From Metallyticus violacea (Eukaryota; Arthropoda; Insecta; Mantodea; Metallyticidae), in assembly GCA_030762175.1 (NCBI GenBank), contig CM060840.1, positions 39,748,501 through 39,812,500 of the forward strand: DNA of 64,000 bases, in the 5' to 3' direction. Within the stretch, counting starts at the first letter, position 1; each line of letters begins with the position of its first letter. This document shows, piece after piece, positions 20,776 to 34,180 of the stretch. The translations under genes and the position numbers were made by a program. The notes beneath the pieces are model-generated. The model was given only the letters and a program-made list of their open reading frames with translations. It was not told the origin of the DNA and ran no database searches.

Positions 20776-21814
20776 ATAAAGGGCTCTTAGATAATTGTTA
20801 CAACAAAAATTGCAAGGAGAGCAATTAAGTATGCTGTTAAACGTGTTAACGATGCTGAAAACGGTCATTTCTAGTGAGGTCAAAACTTGCGTCGAGTTCT
20901 CGAGGCCAGAATTAGTGGACCTGTTAAATAAATAGCCTATGGTGTACAGGTTCCTGTGCTGCTCTGCAGGACAACACGACTTTGATTTGTTGCTGTAATT
21001 CCGGGCTAGGTGTTGAAAAGGCAAATTTTTTTCCTGCGCTTCTGTTTCCTCTGCCAGATGGGAAATAGAGATTAAATCTGATCTCTATCGTGTCACTTGA
21101 GTGCTGCCCCATAATATTTCACTGCTTTCCGCTCCGTGTTAACTTGTGGAGAATGGCGCTGCCTTCCAGACTTGACTGCATGAAAAGAAATTCTGGACAG
21201 AGATACTAGCCTACCTTTCGCTCTTACTCTGCGTTCTTTTGGTTCTAAGATGCAGATCCTGAAGCCTTAATTAAATTAGAAACAGTTTTTATTCGTTAAC
21301 TTTCTTCCTTTTCTTAAGAGTATGCTTTACAAAAATGTAGCACATATTTCACATTTTCATGTGCTTGTTAATAATAACCATCATTTTTATAATTATTTAA
21401 TATTTTATGTAAGTATTTTTCCCTTTGTACTTTTTAATTAAATTATTTATTCTGCAATTACTTCATTTATTCGCCTTTAAGAACAAGGATGATTCAATTT
21501 TGCCAAGTTTATTAAAGCTGAAATAAAAATGATCCAGTGTTTCTCGCAATCAAAAATACCTGAAATAATGGAAGACCAATCAAAGTTCAATGTTTTATAG
21601 AAAAACTTTTTTTTAAAAGTTTGGTTTTATGAAACCAAACCAAAACTAAAAGTAAAACATTCAAGTTTGGAATTTCTAAGCTTTTCATGCTCAGTTATTG
21701 CGTTTAAAATAAGATTAGTGTTTCTATTAACAGTGACAGTAGTTTATAGGTCACAACATATTTCAGCAGGGTTGCGGTTAGACCTTTACCTACTGTTATT
21801 TTCTTGCTTAGACT
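20776..21814. other. Non-coding interval, GC-richer at 20930-21200
   Basis: The first part is of moderate GC and may be an unrecognised repeat. The rest is AT-rich. No protein domain is readable. Confidence 0.4.
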
Positions 21815-22545
21815 CTCGCCGTAAGGGCTCCACTATATTAAAACTTAGGTACAACAAATTAAATAATAGAATATGGCACTCGTCTCCCTTAAAGTAAATG
21901 CAGGAAATGTTACCAAATTTTCTTGAAACCCAATCCACATCTTCTTAGGAAAGTACACTGGCGCACATTGGTTAGCCACCACTAATGCACCTAACTTTGT
22001 TTTTAATGTTTTTTTTTAATTCCTAGAACGTTATTTGAATGAAATTTTTCAGCGTTCCCCAAAATTTCACAAATCATAAAATCTGGGAACTAGGTAAACT
22101 TTAATGAAAGCTCTTATTTAATCAAGTTTTTCTTCTGTAAGCACATGATGTCTTCGACTTTTTTCTGGTCAGTCACGTTGCATTAAATGTGTGTACTAAC
22201 TTAAGCGTTGTTTTTCGTATTGGAGCCGGGCTGACAAGGAAATTTTTATGTCCAAATGCTTGTCTCGTTATGCCACGTGACTTTCTATATCTGATGTATG
22301 CCTTGAAGATATAGCGTAGTAAAGATTCCACCATTACACATCACTATTGCATTATTCAATGAAATCTTACTCTTGACTACATAATACAGTATCCAACTTT
22401 GTCGAAATCCCGCTCGCAACTGACAGAGAGAATGGCGCCAGGCATGGAGCATCTCTGTGATTAGAGCGGTGTAGGTCCGCTGTTTGGCTGATGTACAAAC
22501 AAGTTTTGGGACTGCCCTCACTGTATAATTTATTATCATGAGGTT
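21815..22545 (+). repeat. Unclassified dispersed repeat R2, copy a
   Basis: About 730 bp that aligns in order with 60672-61400. Shared landmarks include aaacttaggtacaacaaa (21841), cacctaactttgttt (about 21986), gttgtttttcgtattggagccggg (about 22207) and cgctcgcaactgacagagag (about 22411). No tRNA-like head, terminal repeat or transposase was recognised. The ORF at 22285-22638 is not shared intact with the other copy, so it is unlikely to be protein-coding. Confidence 0.68.
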
Positions 22546-25500
22546 TTTATGATGGAAGAGTTTCGTTAAAGTAGTTGTAGACATAGGCCCAGAATTGGGC
22601 CTTATATTAATGATCAAAAACGCAGCATCATATTCCAAAATAGCTGCTTACCATATCAGCTATTTTTTCTCATATACTCATTTAATTTGTTAAACAATGT
22701 TCGAGAATGAATGATTATGTACTTAGAAAATTAATTCCACTTCCGTTGAGCATTTATCCATTCCTCCCCCCTTCCCTCCATTCAGTGTCAAACAAAAACA
22801 CATGTAATATTACAGGTACATTGTTATATCAATAATATATATTCCTAATTTGTTTTACAAATAACTGCCAGTTTTATTCATTATATTGATTAAATTATAT
22901 TATGTCGCCTTTATTTTTTCTTGTGTTTCTTTTTTACTCTTAGGCGAGCTAATAGTCATAGACTTGGACATTTGTGAAATAGGGTATCTTTGAAAATGAA
23001 TATTCCATAAATTATGAGTGCTCATTGGAAGCCTCGCCTTTTCAAGGAATATTTCATACTTAAAATTCAAATAGCTTATACTTGTGAATGCATGCCATCC
23101 ATCAGTCCCCCATGTTTTCGTTTGGTATCCTCTTATGAATCTTTAGATTTCTTTAGCAAATCACTCTCTCCCAATTCTTTCCATTCTTCTGTTCTGTTTT
23201 GTTAATTCTTATTGGTTATGGTACATAAACAACAACACATCTTATATTTGCGCTATTTCTTCCTTTATTTTTCATTGTCATATTTACTGTATAACTGACT
23301 AGTTTAGTTTTCTTTCTATACGCTTATCTATATTGAAATTCATTTTCAAACCTGAATAAAGTCTACATCTGTAATCTTTAACCTTCCTACTGTGGAAATC
23401 AATACTGAAAATTTAATATTGGTTTCTAGTTAATCTTTTTTTAACTTAAAGCACAATAATTATTGTTGTTGGAAAATAAGAAAGTCTGGAAAACTACAGT
23501 ATCAGAAATCTTAAACTATTAGTTGCCTAATTTCTTTATCAAACTGTAGATTATTTAACCACATGCATATTGTTTTGCGTTTAGGAATAGAACTTAAACA
23601 AGATGGACGAGAATCCTAGCGTAAAGATTCGTGCCAAGGCAAAACATTTAGTCCTTAATTTGAACATTGTTATCTAGGCAGTGGATTGTGGTTTATGTCT
23701 TTCATTTTTTAAAAATTTCTAAACAATATTTCCGGTGATGGTAAAGATTAGCAGCTATAAGGTAGGTAAATGCCTAGGAAACTTGGGCCACAAAGTCCCC
23801 TGAATTCAATCCGTCAAATTATTATCCAACAACTTTCATTTGGCACAAGAAATCTTCAGGTCGCGGTAAAATAAAAAAATATATATATCGTTTCATTTTT
23901 CATTTTAAAATGTATTATATTATATATATTAAGATTATTATATTAATATATATTATTATATAAATGTATTATCATATTATTTTTTCGGCTCATTCTGATT
24001 GTAATTTTCTAAGTTGAAATATTTTATAATTTTGAAAGTTTACAGCTTTTTGTAACATTTTGTAAACTATTCAATATTTTTCCCTTTTAATTGATTTTCA
24101 TAGTTCAGCCCATGTAGCAAAATGTTTTCTAATAAGTATTAGCTGTTTTCTTTTATTAATATTTCCAGATTTGATCTAAACACTAAGGACATTTTTTAGG
24201 AAATAGATTATACAATAGCTTTTCAATCTATCCTTTACTTAAAATAAAATATCTAAACACGTTTATCTTTGCAAACATTTCATGGCGTGGTTATCGAATT
24301 TAAATTCCTTTAGACGGTATTTATTATTATATTGTTTTGCTTTTTCTATATTTATTTTTAATGTCACTCGCATACTTTCATGATCTTCCTCGTCACCTAT
24401 CCCTAATTCCACAGTTTTACTTTCTCGCTCTTAAAATTTCTAAGAGTAAAACATGTTCAATATATTTACTTATTGTTTTTAACCGTTATTTATTTGACAT
24501 ACACATACTCTATATTTCACTTTTGCTTAATGTAATGAAAATACTCAACTTTTATTTATCAATAAAACTTACATTCATCAAGAAAATAAGTAAAATAATA
24601 ATTCATCTACCAAAATATTCAACATCACAATACATTCTGGTAGCACTCATATGCCCTATAGCATTTGGAAGTCATTAATAATTTAGCCTTATGAGCGGAG
24701 ATTCAAATGGGGGTTAAAGTTTTAAAAAATGTATTATACATACTTAATCTGAAAAGCAAGATCCCAATAAGAATAAAAAATTCTTAAACGATACTACATT
24801 TCGTTGAAAAAAATTATAGATCATAGTTTTCTTGTTAAGACGATAAGCAGCTATTTCTGATCCTTTATCTATTTTCATTGTTTTAATGCTGTTGCAATTA
24901 AATGTTCTTCATATTTATTAGCAAGGAATTCTTTCCTTCACAAATAGCTAAACATATCGTAAGATGTAGAGAATTAACTCCTAGAGATACTGCTTATAAA
25001 GTGCCGATTTTAGCATAATTTTTAAATTGACAGTTTATGAACGAGAGAGATATAAACTGATATTTGAGATTAGTGACTAAATTATAATTTATAACACTCT
25101 GTATTAAAATCATCTTAAGGGCTTTTAATAGGTTTATTGATTATGTTTATTATAGACAACGGACTTTAGGTAGTTCGAAAATTAATGACGGTTTTTATTT
25201 AATCTTAAATAAAGCACTAATGCATTCTAAATTAACTTTATTAATCAAAGTAACAACTACTACCATCTGTACAATTTTGACAATTACTAGCAATTTTATT
25301 TGTGCTACTTCGATAAAATCGTCACTTCTAGACACAACGAAATTTCTAAATTCCATCTCAGCTTCTTAATTATTGAGGACTTTATTCTTCAAGAAACTTT
25401 TCAGGTGTTTGAATAAGTAAAACTTAGTGAATATGCTCTTTGAGTTAAAGTTTCTTAGCCCTGTCCATTCAGCTTGTGAAGTGTTCTTTGCAAAATTATG

Positions 25501-25671
25501 GCCTAGCGTTATCATGAAAAAGTACAGATCTTTTTATATCACTAGTGCTGACTGTTTTTCTTGCAGCTTCTGTTGCATGTTGTTAATTTTTTAAATATGC
25601 TCCTCCAAATTACTTTTTCTTTTTTGCCTCGATGTAGAAGATGTATTAAATCAGTCGCAGAATACCATCGG
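22546..25671. other. AT-rich non-coding interval
   Basis: Long AT-rich stretch with poor complexity, for example tatatta-type DNA around 23880-23970. The 113-codon frame at 24337-24678 is rich in Leu, Ile, Phe and Lys, as expected of chance in AT-rich DNA. Confidence 0.45.
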
Positions 25672-25825
25672 ATTGAATTGGATTTAATTGTTTGGGGCGG
25701 AGGAGAATGCCTTGCTAATGGCTAGCCGTTTGTAACTACATCCGCAATGGGAGCACCTCCTGCAGGAAAGGTTGGTGTGACGGAAACGCCTATCCAAGGA
25801 CTCTGACAGCGATAGTAGACGGGGT
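25672..25825 (-). mobile_element. S4 SINE fragment
   Basis: A diverged tail-half copy of the GC-rich SINE S4. The order of motifs (ggattta-attgtttggggcgg, agaatgcc, gctaatgg, gggagcacctcctgcagg) follows that at 29636-29760. It abuts the hAT end fragment on its right. Confidence 0.5.
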
Positions 25826-25906
25826 CCTATTTTAATTTATTACTGCCTACTTGCTTTTTTTTCTGCCTGTTTTAACCAAAATAAATGCCTGAACTTCCGG
25901 GCTGTG
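25826..25906. mobile_element. hAT-type element end fragment
   Basis: About 80 bp matching, in reverse, the left end of the 19826-20767 element: cctattttaatttattactg, the aggca-type motifs and the terminal gaacttccgggctgtg. Only one end is present, so this is a truncated copy. Confidence 0.65.
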
Positions 25907-25909
25907 ATT

Positions 25910-28103
25910 ATTAATTAATACTGTTATAAGAGTCTAGAAAGTTTATATATAAGTTATTTACCTAATGATGTATGAAAAGTAGGCTAAAAAGAAATGGATT
26001 CTCGCAGCAGGCAACATGGAGGTAGAGTGCACACAGCGAGATTCACACGAGCTGGACGACTAACCAAGCTTGATTTGAAAGCTCTCCGGGCAGGAAACCC
26101 TGAAGATACATAATCTGACTCTCCACCCCCCGCAAGCATTACATAGCAACCGTAGCGAATTCTCACACGCTACCGATGTTAGATAGAACTCATTTTCATT
26201 ATTTCAGGTTTGTTAATGGAATGCTATGCAATGAAACCATACTTACATTGCATCGTCTAGCTGTCTGTATGCTTTGCTAGAAATGACTGCTTTTAAAACT
26301 TAAAAGTGCAGGGAGAAATGAAACAAGGTCCGTAGTTTTAAAGTTACATTGAAGAGCACCTTTAAATTAAAATTGAGAACAGTTAAATGTTTTAATTTTT
26401 ATTTACATTATTAAAAATTATTTGCATTGAAACAGTAAATACTTTAATGCTTAAATCAGTATATAAAATAAAAGAAAATATTCTAGAATCTTCGATACTT
26501 TTCGTTATTACTTTCATTATTTTTCTTACCACCCATTTTATAAACATTAAAAATGCAAAATTGTAATATTCGTAACGTAACAACAAAGTTTTGTTCCATT
26601 TGCTATCTTAGATATGTGTGAGAGAACTATTAAAGTTTCCCATATATAAATTTAAATTTCAATCTTAAAAGTTCTTAGAAGAGTATATTGCAATTTACTT
26701 TTCATAAGCAATATGTTTTTAAATAGTTCTTATGATTTTTAAAAATAAATATACAGAGAATCTAATAAGTTGCTCTGTGTTTAAACGATTAGGTACTACT
26801 TCTTTATTAGCTAAAGTTTATTAAAATTATGTTCCACTATTCTTTTACTGCGTATACATTCGTTGTGCCATAACTATAACACGCTTTGCAAATATGAACC
26901 TTCTCACATAGCGGTCACGTGCCAATTGACTCATAAACTGCAGCGATCTTACTTGATAAATACTCAACGAGGATTTTCTGTGATGTTGTAACCATTCATT
27001 TCATGTAGAGGTTTCATTTACAGATGAATACAGTAATATTAGGACCTTGTGAATGGTTAATAAATACTACTATTCAGAACTATGATCACTGAGATAAAAC
27101 CTCTATAGAAGAAAGAATACCCATACATTTAATCATGATTTGTGTCAGTTCAAAATTTGCTAATTGAAAAAGGAGATATACTTTTTTCTTTACCGAAATA
27201 CTTCAAACCTTTCTCAGCGAACAAAGGGTTTATCCACGCTCCTTCCCTTAGAAAGTACAATGTTTTTGTTATACCAGAACTAGCGAAGGAAGGAAAGAGT
27301 TTTCATCATGCCAGAGCTTTTGAAGTAGCATTATAACGGACGCGAGAGTCCATTTTGCTCGTGCATGTGTACGCCTACTTTGGTTAATGGAGATTTCTAA
27401 TGGAAATACCCGATAGCTGCGTGAAAATATTAAAGATAGCTCCATCCCGACCTGACCCGAGACCACTTTGATCTGCATGTTATTTACTTTAGTGCGCTCA
27501 GACGCATCCGTATCAACAAGAGGGGGCACTATTTAGGGTCGTTTATATAGTCCAATGGAAAACAAACACTAGGCGCACCGCGGCAAAGGTTTAATATCTT
27601 CACTGTCCGGGACGCGTCAGCTGTTCCGACGATTGGCTGGAAAAAGGACGTATTTCGAATGTAATATTACAGCTCCTTAGTTAACTATCAAAGGTGTATA
27701 AGGATTTGGGAACAGTATGTTAATGTGCATTTGCCAGGATTCTTGAACGAAAAATTAATCAGAATTCCCCGTTATCTTGTTTATTCACTAGTAATTCTGG
27801 GCTTGGTTGTGTAATAAGATTAGCCTTATTCAGTAGAACTGGATCTCTTCACATCTTTGTATTTGTTGCTACGCGATGCATTGGAAAAGCAACATTGATA
27901 GTTAGTGAGGAGTAGGCGAAGAACGGAAAAAAAAAAAAAAACAATGTTGCACAGTCCCCCTAAATACCAGTAAACAGTGTCCCAAAGAGGCATGGCAAAT
28001 TCCAAGAATTATTTCTTTATATATAGACAATATATTTAATTTTTATCAACATGATCCCAGAAATGCTTGATTTCCAAGTTTTAACATTAGTTGTAACACT
28101 TTG
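25910..28103. other. Non-coding interval with two CpG-richer patches
   Basis: Mostly AT-rich. Patches at about 26000-26165 and 27540-27660 have more CpG (for example gcgcaccgcggc and gacgcgtcagc). The short frames over them show no recognisable domain. A poly(A) run lies at about 27926-27942. Confidence 0.4.
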
Positions 28104-28290
28104 TCAGCCTCTGTGGTCTAGAAGTAGCATGCTCTCCTCTGGGCCCAAAATAAAAGTTGATCAAGGTCGGTAGATTTTTCAGAACATAAAATTCTTAAGT
28201 GCAAGATCTCTGGGAGAGACTTTAAGTCAAGGGTTCCTTTCGTAGATTTATGATGGTACGTTAAAGAACTCCATATCTGAAAAAAAGAGG
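28104..28290 (+). mobile_element. tRNA-derived SINE, family S6
   Basis: The head is gcctctgtggtctagaagta with an anticodon-like stem (cctctgggcccaaa). A B-box-like gttgatcaaggtcgg is decayed. The body ends gatggtacgttaaagaactc, similar in idea to the S2 tail but not alignable with it. One copy in the window. Confidence 0.6.
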
Positions 28291-28883
28291 TGTCTGGACA
28301 AAATAATTGGCTATTTATATCCTAGTTATACCTTAGTTTCTTGACAGATTGCGAGGGAGGGACACTATTTTGAGTGTTGAAAATTCTGAAGTTCCTTCCT
28401 GGAACCCTTTGTTCAAACCCTATGAAATGCTGTCCATAAAGCTTTCACAAAAGTCCTTTTCTCCAATAAAATTAGAAAGTCTGTTTTTATGGACCATTCT
28501 GTATGTAGGCTACCATTTTATGCAGCAGATCTTTAAAGTGCATTATTGCATTAAGATCAAAACATTTAATTGCGTTCCAGTATTCATGTACGGAAACAAT
28601 CTGAACAGAGAACATGTCAATTTTGCATTACCTGCATAGTATAAGTTGCTTAAAATCATATATACCGTGCATAGTATAATTAATATAAGAATATGTTATA
28701 AAGAATATTTTGTAGCATACGAATTGTCATATTTAAATGTGAAAATGCTTTATAGTGGTAAAGTACTGATTCAAAGGAAATTTTAGCTCTATCTATTATA
28801 GTATTGTAATTTATACTATCAATGTAATTCCTTACTAGACATGTTCTATGCTCGAAATACTTCTGAACTTTCGAACGCAAGTA

Positions 28884-28919
<36 letters not shown>

Positions 28920-28958
28920 CATCATCATCATCATCATCATCATCATCTCATCATCATC
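28884..28958. repeat. Compound microsatellite (TTA)n(TCA)n
   Basis: About a dozen TTA/ATT units run directly into about a dozen TCA units with one interruption. The tyrosine/histidine and methionine/isoleucine ORFs here are artefacts of the repeat. Confidence 0.95.
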
Positions 28959-29635
28959 TTACTGTTAATAACACACATCAGATTATTTGGTCGGTACATT
29001 TTTCATAAAGCCTCGCATTTGTCTTTCCACAGATTACTTTATTTGTTATAGCAGAATTATTAGGTTAAGACATTTTGTTGCAGGCTTCTGCTGGCATAGC
29101 TAAGATAATGTTTTACATCATGACTATCCAATGCAATGATCTAAAATGTACATTTACATTAAATGTTCGAACGTCAGCTCTTTAGATTGTGCATGTCTTT
29201 TTCTGTTCAATGAATATGAACTACGTCATACCTTTTCTGAATCCGAAGAACTTATCTTCAGTGAATTCTTTGTTATAGTTGCATGTAGGAGATTTCAGCG
29301 CTTGCTTCTGCAATTAAGTATTTTTAACATCTATTACTCCATCGTGAAAAATTCTTTCTCAAGCTATTTTTATATAAGTACAAATTTGTTTTATACTAAC
29401 TACCAGTTGACAACATTCCGTTAGGTTCTTATTTTATTCGTGTGTTCCTTTTAATTCTTTTTACCGTTTTACTCTTATAGTGTAATATATTATAATTATT
29501 TTTTTAATTTTTTTATCTTTATTACTTTCATTACTTAGTCAAAATTACGTATGAACAATTAGAGAAATTCACACAATAACTTTAAAAAAAAAGTTCAAAG
29601 TTCATCCCTGCATTTTATAACAGTTGGATTGGATC
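28959..29635. other. AT-rich non-coding interval
   Basis: No feature supported. Confidence 0.45.
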
Positions 29636-30032
29636 GTTAAGGGCAGGGGAGGATGTTTTGGTACTTCAGCCCTGCTCAATGACTGTCCACCTGCTCCTAT
29701 GCCCCTAATTGGGGCATCCCCGGAGGAAGAAATACGGCGAGGAATACAGCGGTCGGCCAGGATCTAAGGGCGGTGGGATAAAGAGTGGCGGTGTCGCTAA
29801 AATTGCTTCCAGAAAGAAAACCTCCGACGCCGGCTGAGCAACTCCTCCAAAGCGTTCGAGTTCGATCAGGGCAGAAATCTTTCCAAAGTGCAAGCACTGT
29901 CTACCGCACACAGCACCAGCCCACCTCACCCGGTGCTTTCAACCTTGTAAAAAACTGGTCTCTGGATATTTGAACTCGGGACCTCCTGAAAGCGAGTCTC
30001 AAACATTTACAACAGTTAATCAGTTTAAGAAT
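29636..30032 (-). mobile_element. GC-rich tRNA-derived SINE, family S4, longest copy
   Basis: On the minus strand the head shows an A-box-like ctgattaactgttgtaa, the stretch gagactcgctttcaggaggt, and a B box cccgagttcaaatatcc. A GC-rich body of about 300 bp follows, with gatgccccaattaggggcat, and ends at tcctcccctgcccttaacga. It aligns with 14030-14296 over the body and with 25672-25825 at the tail. The overlapping frames in both directions are not conserved between copies. Confidence 0.75.
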
Positions 30033-31639
30033 TAACGAGTACAATGTGTTCAAATATAATAAGTAGTACTGGAAGCTCATACCTAGAGACTGTTGTTTTT
30101 CTCGTTTTTTATGTTGAGGCCTTTGTCGTTGTAGTTTTTACGGAAGTGTTTCTGCCACACATTGACATGTTTGACTTATGAAGCAGACATGTCTGCGAGC
30201 TCCACTATCAATTGGACTTTCACGATTCTGTGGTTAGTCTCTGTAACAAAATAAAACTGCTACCTGTAAGACTATCCTGTTTTTACTCCACTTTACGACA
30301 AGAAAACCGGTGGGAAAAAAAATTTAAAGCGTTTAGTGGGGAAGCTGGCAGGTATATCAGATTCCAAGGTGATGGTGTGGGACCAAATTCCTTCAACAGC
30401 CTCCTACCTGCTGCTCAGCAATAACACAACCGTAAAAAACGAGAGGGCAGAAGGCAGAAGCAAAAAGAGAGAAAGCCAACAACACGCCAGGCTTTATCAT
30501 AGTAATTTTAAGAATTGGCGAAGAGGACCAACTGGATGAATGAGACAGATCATGCCACGAGACTGGCTAGTGTTTCATAGGGTGATTGGAAATGCTAATG
30601 TTCTTCCATGTTGGTATGTTTTATAATATCTGCACAGCTGAAATACAAGTTTCATTTTTATCTAACAAAATTCTGCATAGAGTTCATTTTTTATTTAAAT
30701 AAAGAGTATTACAACTTAGGTATAACTATAAGAATATCATAGAATTTTAAACAATTCGATAATATTTTATTTTAGTTTTGAAGTTTACTGAAGACATATT
30801 GCAGGAAGCTTGTCAATGACGGTATTGATGTGGTGTTTCAGTACTAGAGAAAGCTGACTTTTGGCTGTCTCTACATTCATTCTGAAGATGATGAACTCTT
30901 TCCTGGACAGTTGCAATTTGGTAATGGTGCTTTCTTAATTTTTAGGAGATAAGAAACGAAATGACCTATGGTTTGTCTGGAACTGTGTAAGCATGTAGCT
31001 GGATTTGAGAGACAAAGAAAGTGTGTGAAAAATTATGAGCTGTAATTTTCATTGTCATTCTTTCCAAATTTTAACATCATAATATTCTAGAATCTCTTTG
31101 CCTCTGAGCATGGTGTCATATGCTATGGTAATGTTGTGGATGGCTGCTATCTTGACTGAGTAACCTCGTAGTTCATTGCATCCTTTATCCCAAGAAATAA
31201 ATTGATACTGAGTACTCTAGATTTATATCTTTCGTTATGAGCGTAGGATACTTGGCTGTCACCGATGGCAACTAGAGGTGCTTTAGAGTCCATGAATTCC
31301 AAAGAATTTGAGTATCTCCTTGGTTTTTGGATCCAACCTATTGCCATTTTATTCCACAAAGATTTACCTGAAAACCTGTATCATTATCATATTACCCTTT
31401 ACCCTTTTCGTGTATAAAATACTAGAAGTTAAATGACAACGGGATATAGTCGTGTCAACTTTGGCAAGTCATAAGAGATACCCGATCGTTGTTTGTGAAA
31501 TTTGAAATTTGAAAATAATGATGTAATAATGTATTTATTAATTATATGTACAGCAGTGTTAATACAAACTAACATAATAGATTTAAGTGAAATCAGGAAA
31601 CATAAATATAAATAACAATCATCAGTATCATCTTTATGC
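30033..31639. other. Non-coding interval, unidentified reading-frame relics
   Basis: The frames at 30212-30539 (plus) and 31147-31359 (minus) have a mixed, protein-like composition but no domain I can name. They could be decayed retroelement parts. No other element is recognised. Confidence 0.35.
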
Positions 31640-32490
31640 TTTAGGAATCAGTGCCATTTTAGCTTTTTAGAACTAATCTTTCCACCGTTTTCTGGGTCTG
31701 CCTGGATTTCTTTTTTCCTCTAGGTATAACCTTTAAAATAAAATGTAAATGCTCTCTCTAGGTACGTAACTGTTTTACCCTAGCCGCTTTTGCCTGTACA
31801 TGTTTATTTTATCGTTTAAATTTTCTACTTTCAATTCCTTTCTTATAGTTTCACTTATTTTATCTTGTGTTACTCCTTTTCCTGATCTTAGAAACCTCAT
31901 CTCAGAGTTCCATTTTGACATTCTTTGTTAAACAGAACAAAGAATGTTAATTTATGGAATTTTATTTAAGTTTCCATTTTAGTCCTTTATAGCGTTCTTT
32001 AATTGTACTGCACACTTGGCAGTTTATATTCAACAACTATTTCCCCGATATATGAAATTTGACAGCATAAAAAAGTAAAGTGTTTGACTTGTTAAATGAT
32101 TTTATTTTTAACCATTAGGTTTAATCTTATTGGTCATTTCCCTTTAAATGCCGTAAGTTTTTACTTTTCTGTGAATATAGTAAGATCATAATTTGTAATA
32201 ATATTACTGAGTTCATGTAGAGTGTCCTGCAAACTGTTTTCATTGTCATAAATTAAAACTTGTCTTTCTCGAACATAAATGTTTTTACAATTATCTTTGA
32301 AATTAAATGTTTAAGTTTTTTTTTTCTCAGTCTTGCAGTGTCGTCTAAACATAGATTAAAAATGGACTGTGATGAGCTGCACCCCACCCTTGCCGTACAT
32401 TAAAATTATGTTGACCCAGAGCATTTTGCTTCTTTTGTTTTTGCATTTATTCTGGCTCTTTCAACCACTTCTTTATAAATAACAATACAT
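31640..32490 (-). pseudogene. LINE reverse transcriptase relic
   Basis: Minus-strand remains of the 3' half of a non-LTR retrotransposon polymerase. In order: VVERARINAKTKEAKCSGST, RQGWGAA in place of the RQG motif, a gap where the FADD catalytic box should be, then QVLIYDNENSLQDTLHELSN and ITNYDLTIFTEK, AFKGK, NKII and FTFLCCQISYIGEI (thumb region). The C terminus reads WNSEMRFLRSGKGVTQDKIS, RKELKVENLNDKINMYRQKR and ends EEKRNPGRPRKRWKD. Stops and frameshifts are many. It resembles the common insect LINE type with an MRFLRSVKG and GRPRKRW C terminus; the exact clade is not determined. Confidence 0.83.
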
Positions 32491-33403
32491 CAGAAAATGG
32501 AGTGTATTTAGCATGTATGAAAGTTTAAAAACTCATGATACTACTTGATTTCGCTTCAAAATTACACTGAATAAGAAAAGTAGCATTTTGAAGAGATTTC
32601 GTGTTCTTAACAGGCCATGGGGCAGGTGAGTTGTTTCCTTCCAACGTGTAAATTCCTTCATCAGTATTAGTACCAGAAAGTAGGTACACTACATTATAAA
32701 TTGCTAATATAATTTACCTTTTCACACCTGTTTCAAGACATTTATTTTTGTTGTTTATTTTATGGAATTTTATAGACATTCCCTTGAGCACTTACATTTT
32801 TAAAATTAATAGAAAGCATAAAATACATGTAACAATATTGAACATTTGACACATTTTCAGTTTGTAAGATGAGACGATGAAAGATTGATTCAGTTACTTA
32901 ATGCACTTTCTCTCTATAAATAAAAATATCCAAACGGTCAATTTAAAAATTTTTGAAAAGTTATATAATTATGGTAATTAAACTATTTATAATCATATAA
33001 ATACAACCAATTATTGAAAAGTCTGTTTCAATGAAAATCAGATTTAGGAAGCGAATTCAAATAAAATATCTTCTGTTCACAGTATCATGTACCAATCCCT
33101 CTTAAATCCTCAAATTGCAAGCCCCAATATTTTATAACCATTTTAAGTTATCACAAGCATTAAAACAGAATGAAAGCAAAAAACTTATTCATTTTATTTC
33201 AAAGGGTGGCTAGAAAACCGGCTGTAATGTACTTAATCAAGTAATTTGATGGAATTTTTAGGATATTTTCTAGCTGTAAAAGCCAATATCATTCATTATT
33301 GAAAATAATTAATTTACACAGCAGTTTACGTGGAAATGTTAGTAAATGAATAAGCAAAACTTCAGAATGAGACATGTTTTCCAAATCTTGTATTTGAAAA
33401 ATA
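32491..33403. other. AT-rich non-coding interval
   Basis: May include further unreadable 5' sequence of the LINE. Nothing can be supported. Confidence 0.4.
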
Positions 33404-34036
33404 TAGTGAGGTTATTTGAGTTATATAGGTAGAATGGAAGAGCGCGAATATATACTGGATAATAAAGATCTATAATGCATGTGAAGACTGCCGCTTGTAG
33501 TTAGTTTGAGGGAGGTTTTGCCAGCGAACGGTTGTGCGTTCCAAGTGTTAACTCGGTGCTTTCATTGTGCATAAATTGTAACATAATTTTCTTCATTAGT
33601 TATGTCACTGCACAAATATGGTTTGATGAACGAATTTTTACGTACAATACATAAGTGAAACAGATTCTTGCAGAGAAGTCATAAGGCAGTTCACAAAATA
33701 TATCGTGGCAATTGTGTTTCAGGACGAGAAACTGTTCGCCAACTTGTTAAAAAGTTACAAGTTCTCTCAACCGGCATATTCTTACGGAAGAAAAGTTAAA
33801 TGAAATACAGAAATTTTCCATTCAGATGCCGGCAATGAAGGGCATAATTTGCAATATTTCTTATACCACATATTAGTGCTTATTACCAATTTTAAGTAGA
33901 ACACCAGTTTAAGCTTACAGTAAAAATAAAAATGCCAACATTACGATTCTTGTTTCCTTATTTTCAGGTTGCAGGGGCTGCACTTTCTCAGTAAGCAGCC
34001 GCGCTCAGGCGGCCCGTAATTCAAATAATCTCACTG
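33404..34036 (+). mobile_element. TA-flanked MITE with HTH relic, copy N2
   Basis: 633 bp with tagtgaggttatttgagtta at the left and its inverse (ttcaaataatctcactg) at the right, flanked by TA at 33402-33403 and 34037-34038. Internally it encodes LTEEKLNEIQKF (about 33780-33817). It shares the 3' section (cagccgcgctcaggcggccc) with the copies at 4111 and 63026. Confidence 0.82.
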
Positions 34037-34180
34037 TATTTGTAAACGTTTTCCACCTCCGATTTACCGGTTACGGCTTAAAAATAGCGTTAGTGTCATT
34101 AACATTATTAAAAAAAATCTGTTTTTTTCATAAACTTATGAAATATAATGATATAAATTTATAATTACTTACCCATTTAG

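Noticed and set aside
24337..24678. 113-codon plus-strand frame
   Set aside because: Composition (Leu, Ile, Phe, Lys, Ser) is that of random AT-rich DNA, with no domain, splice or start context.
28680..29051. Met/Ile-rich and Tyr/His-rich frames
   Set aside because: Translations of the (TTA)n(TCA)n microsatellite.
29697..29929. Overlapping frames in GC-rich DNA
   Set aside because: They run through the S4 SINE and are not conserved between its copies.
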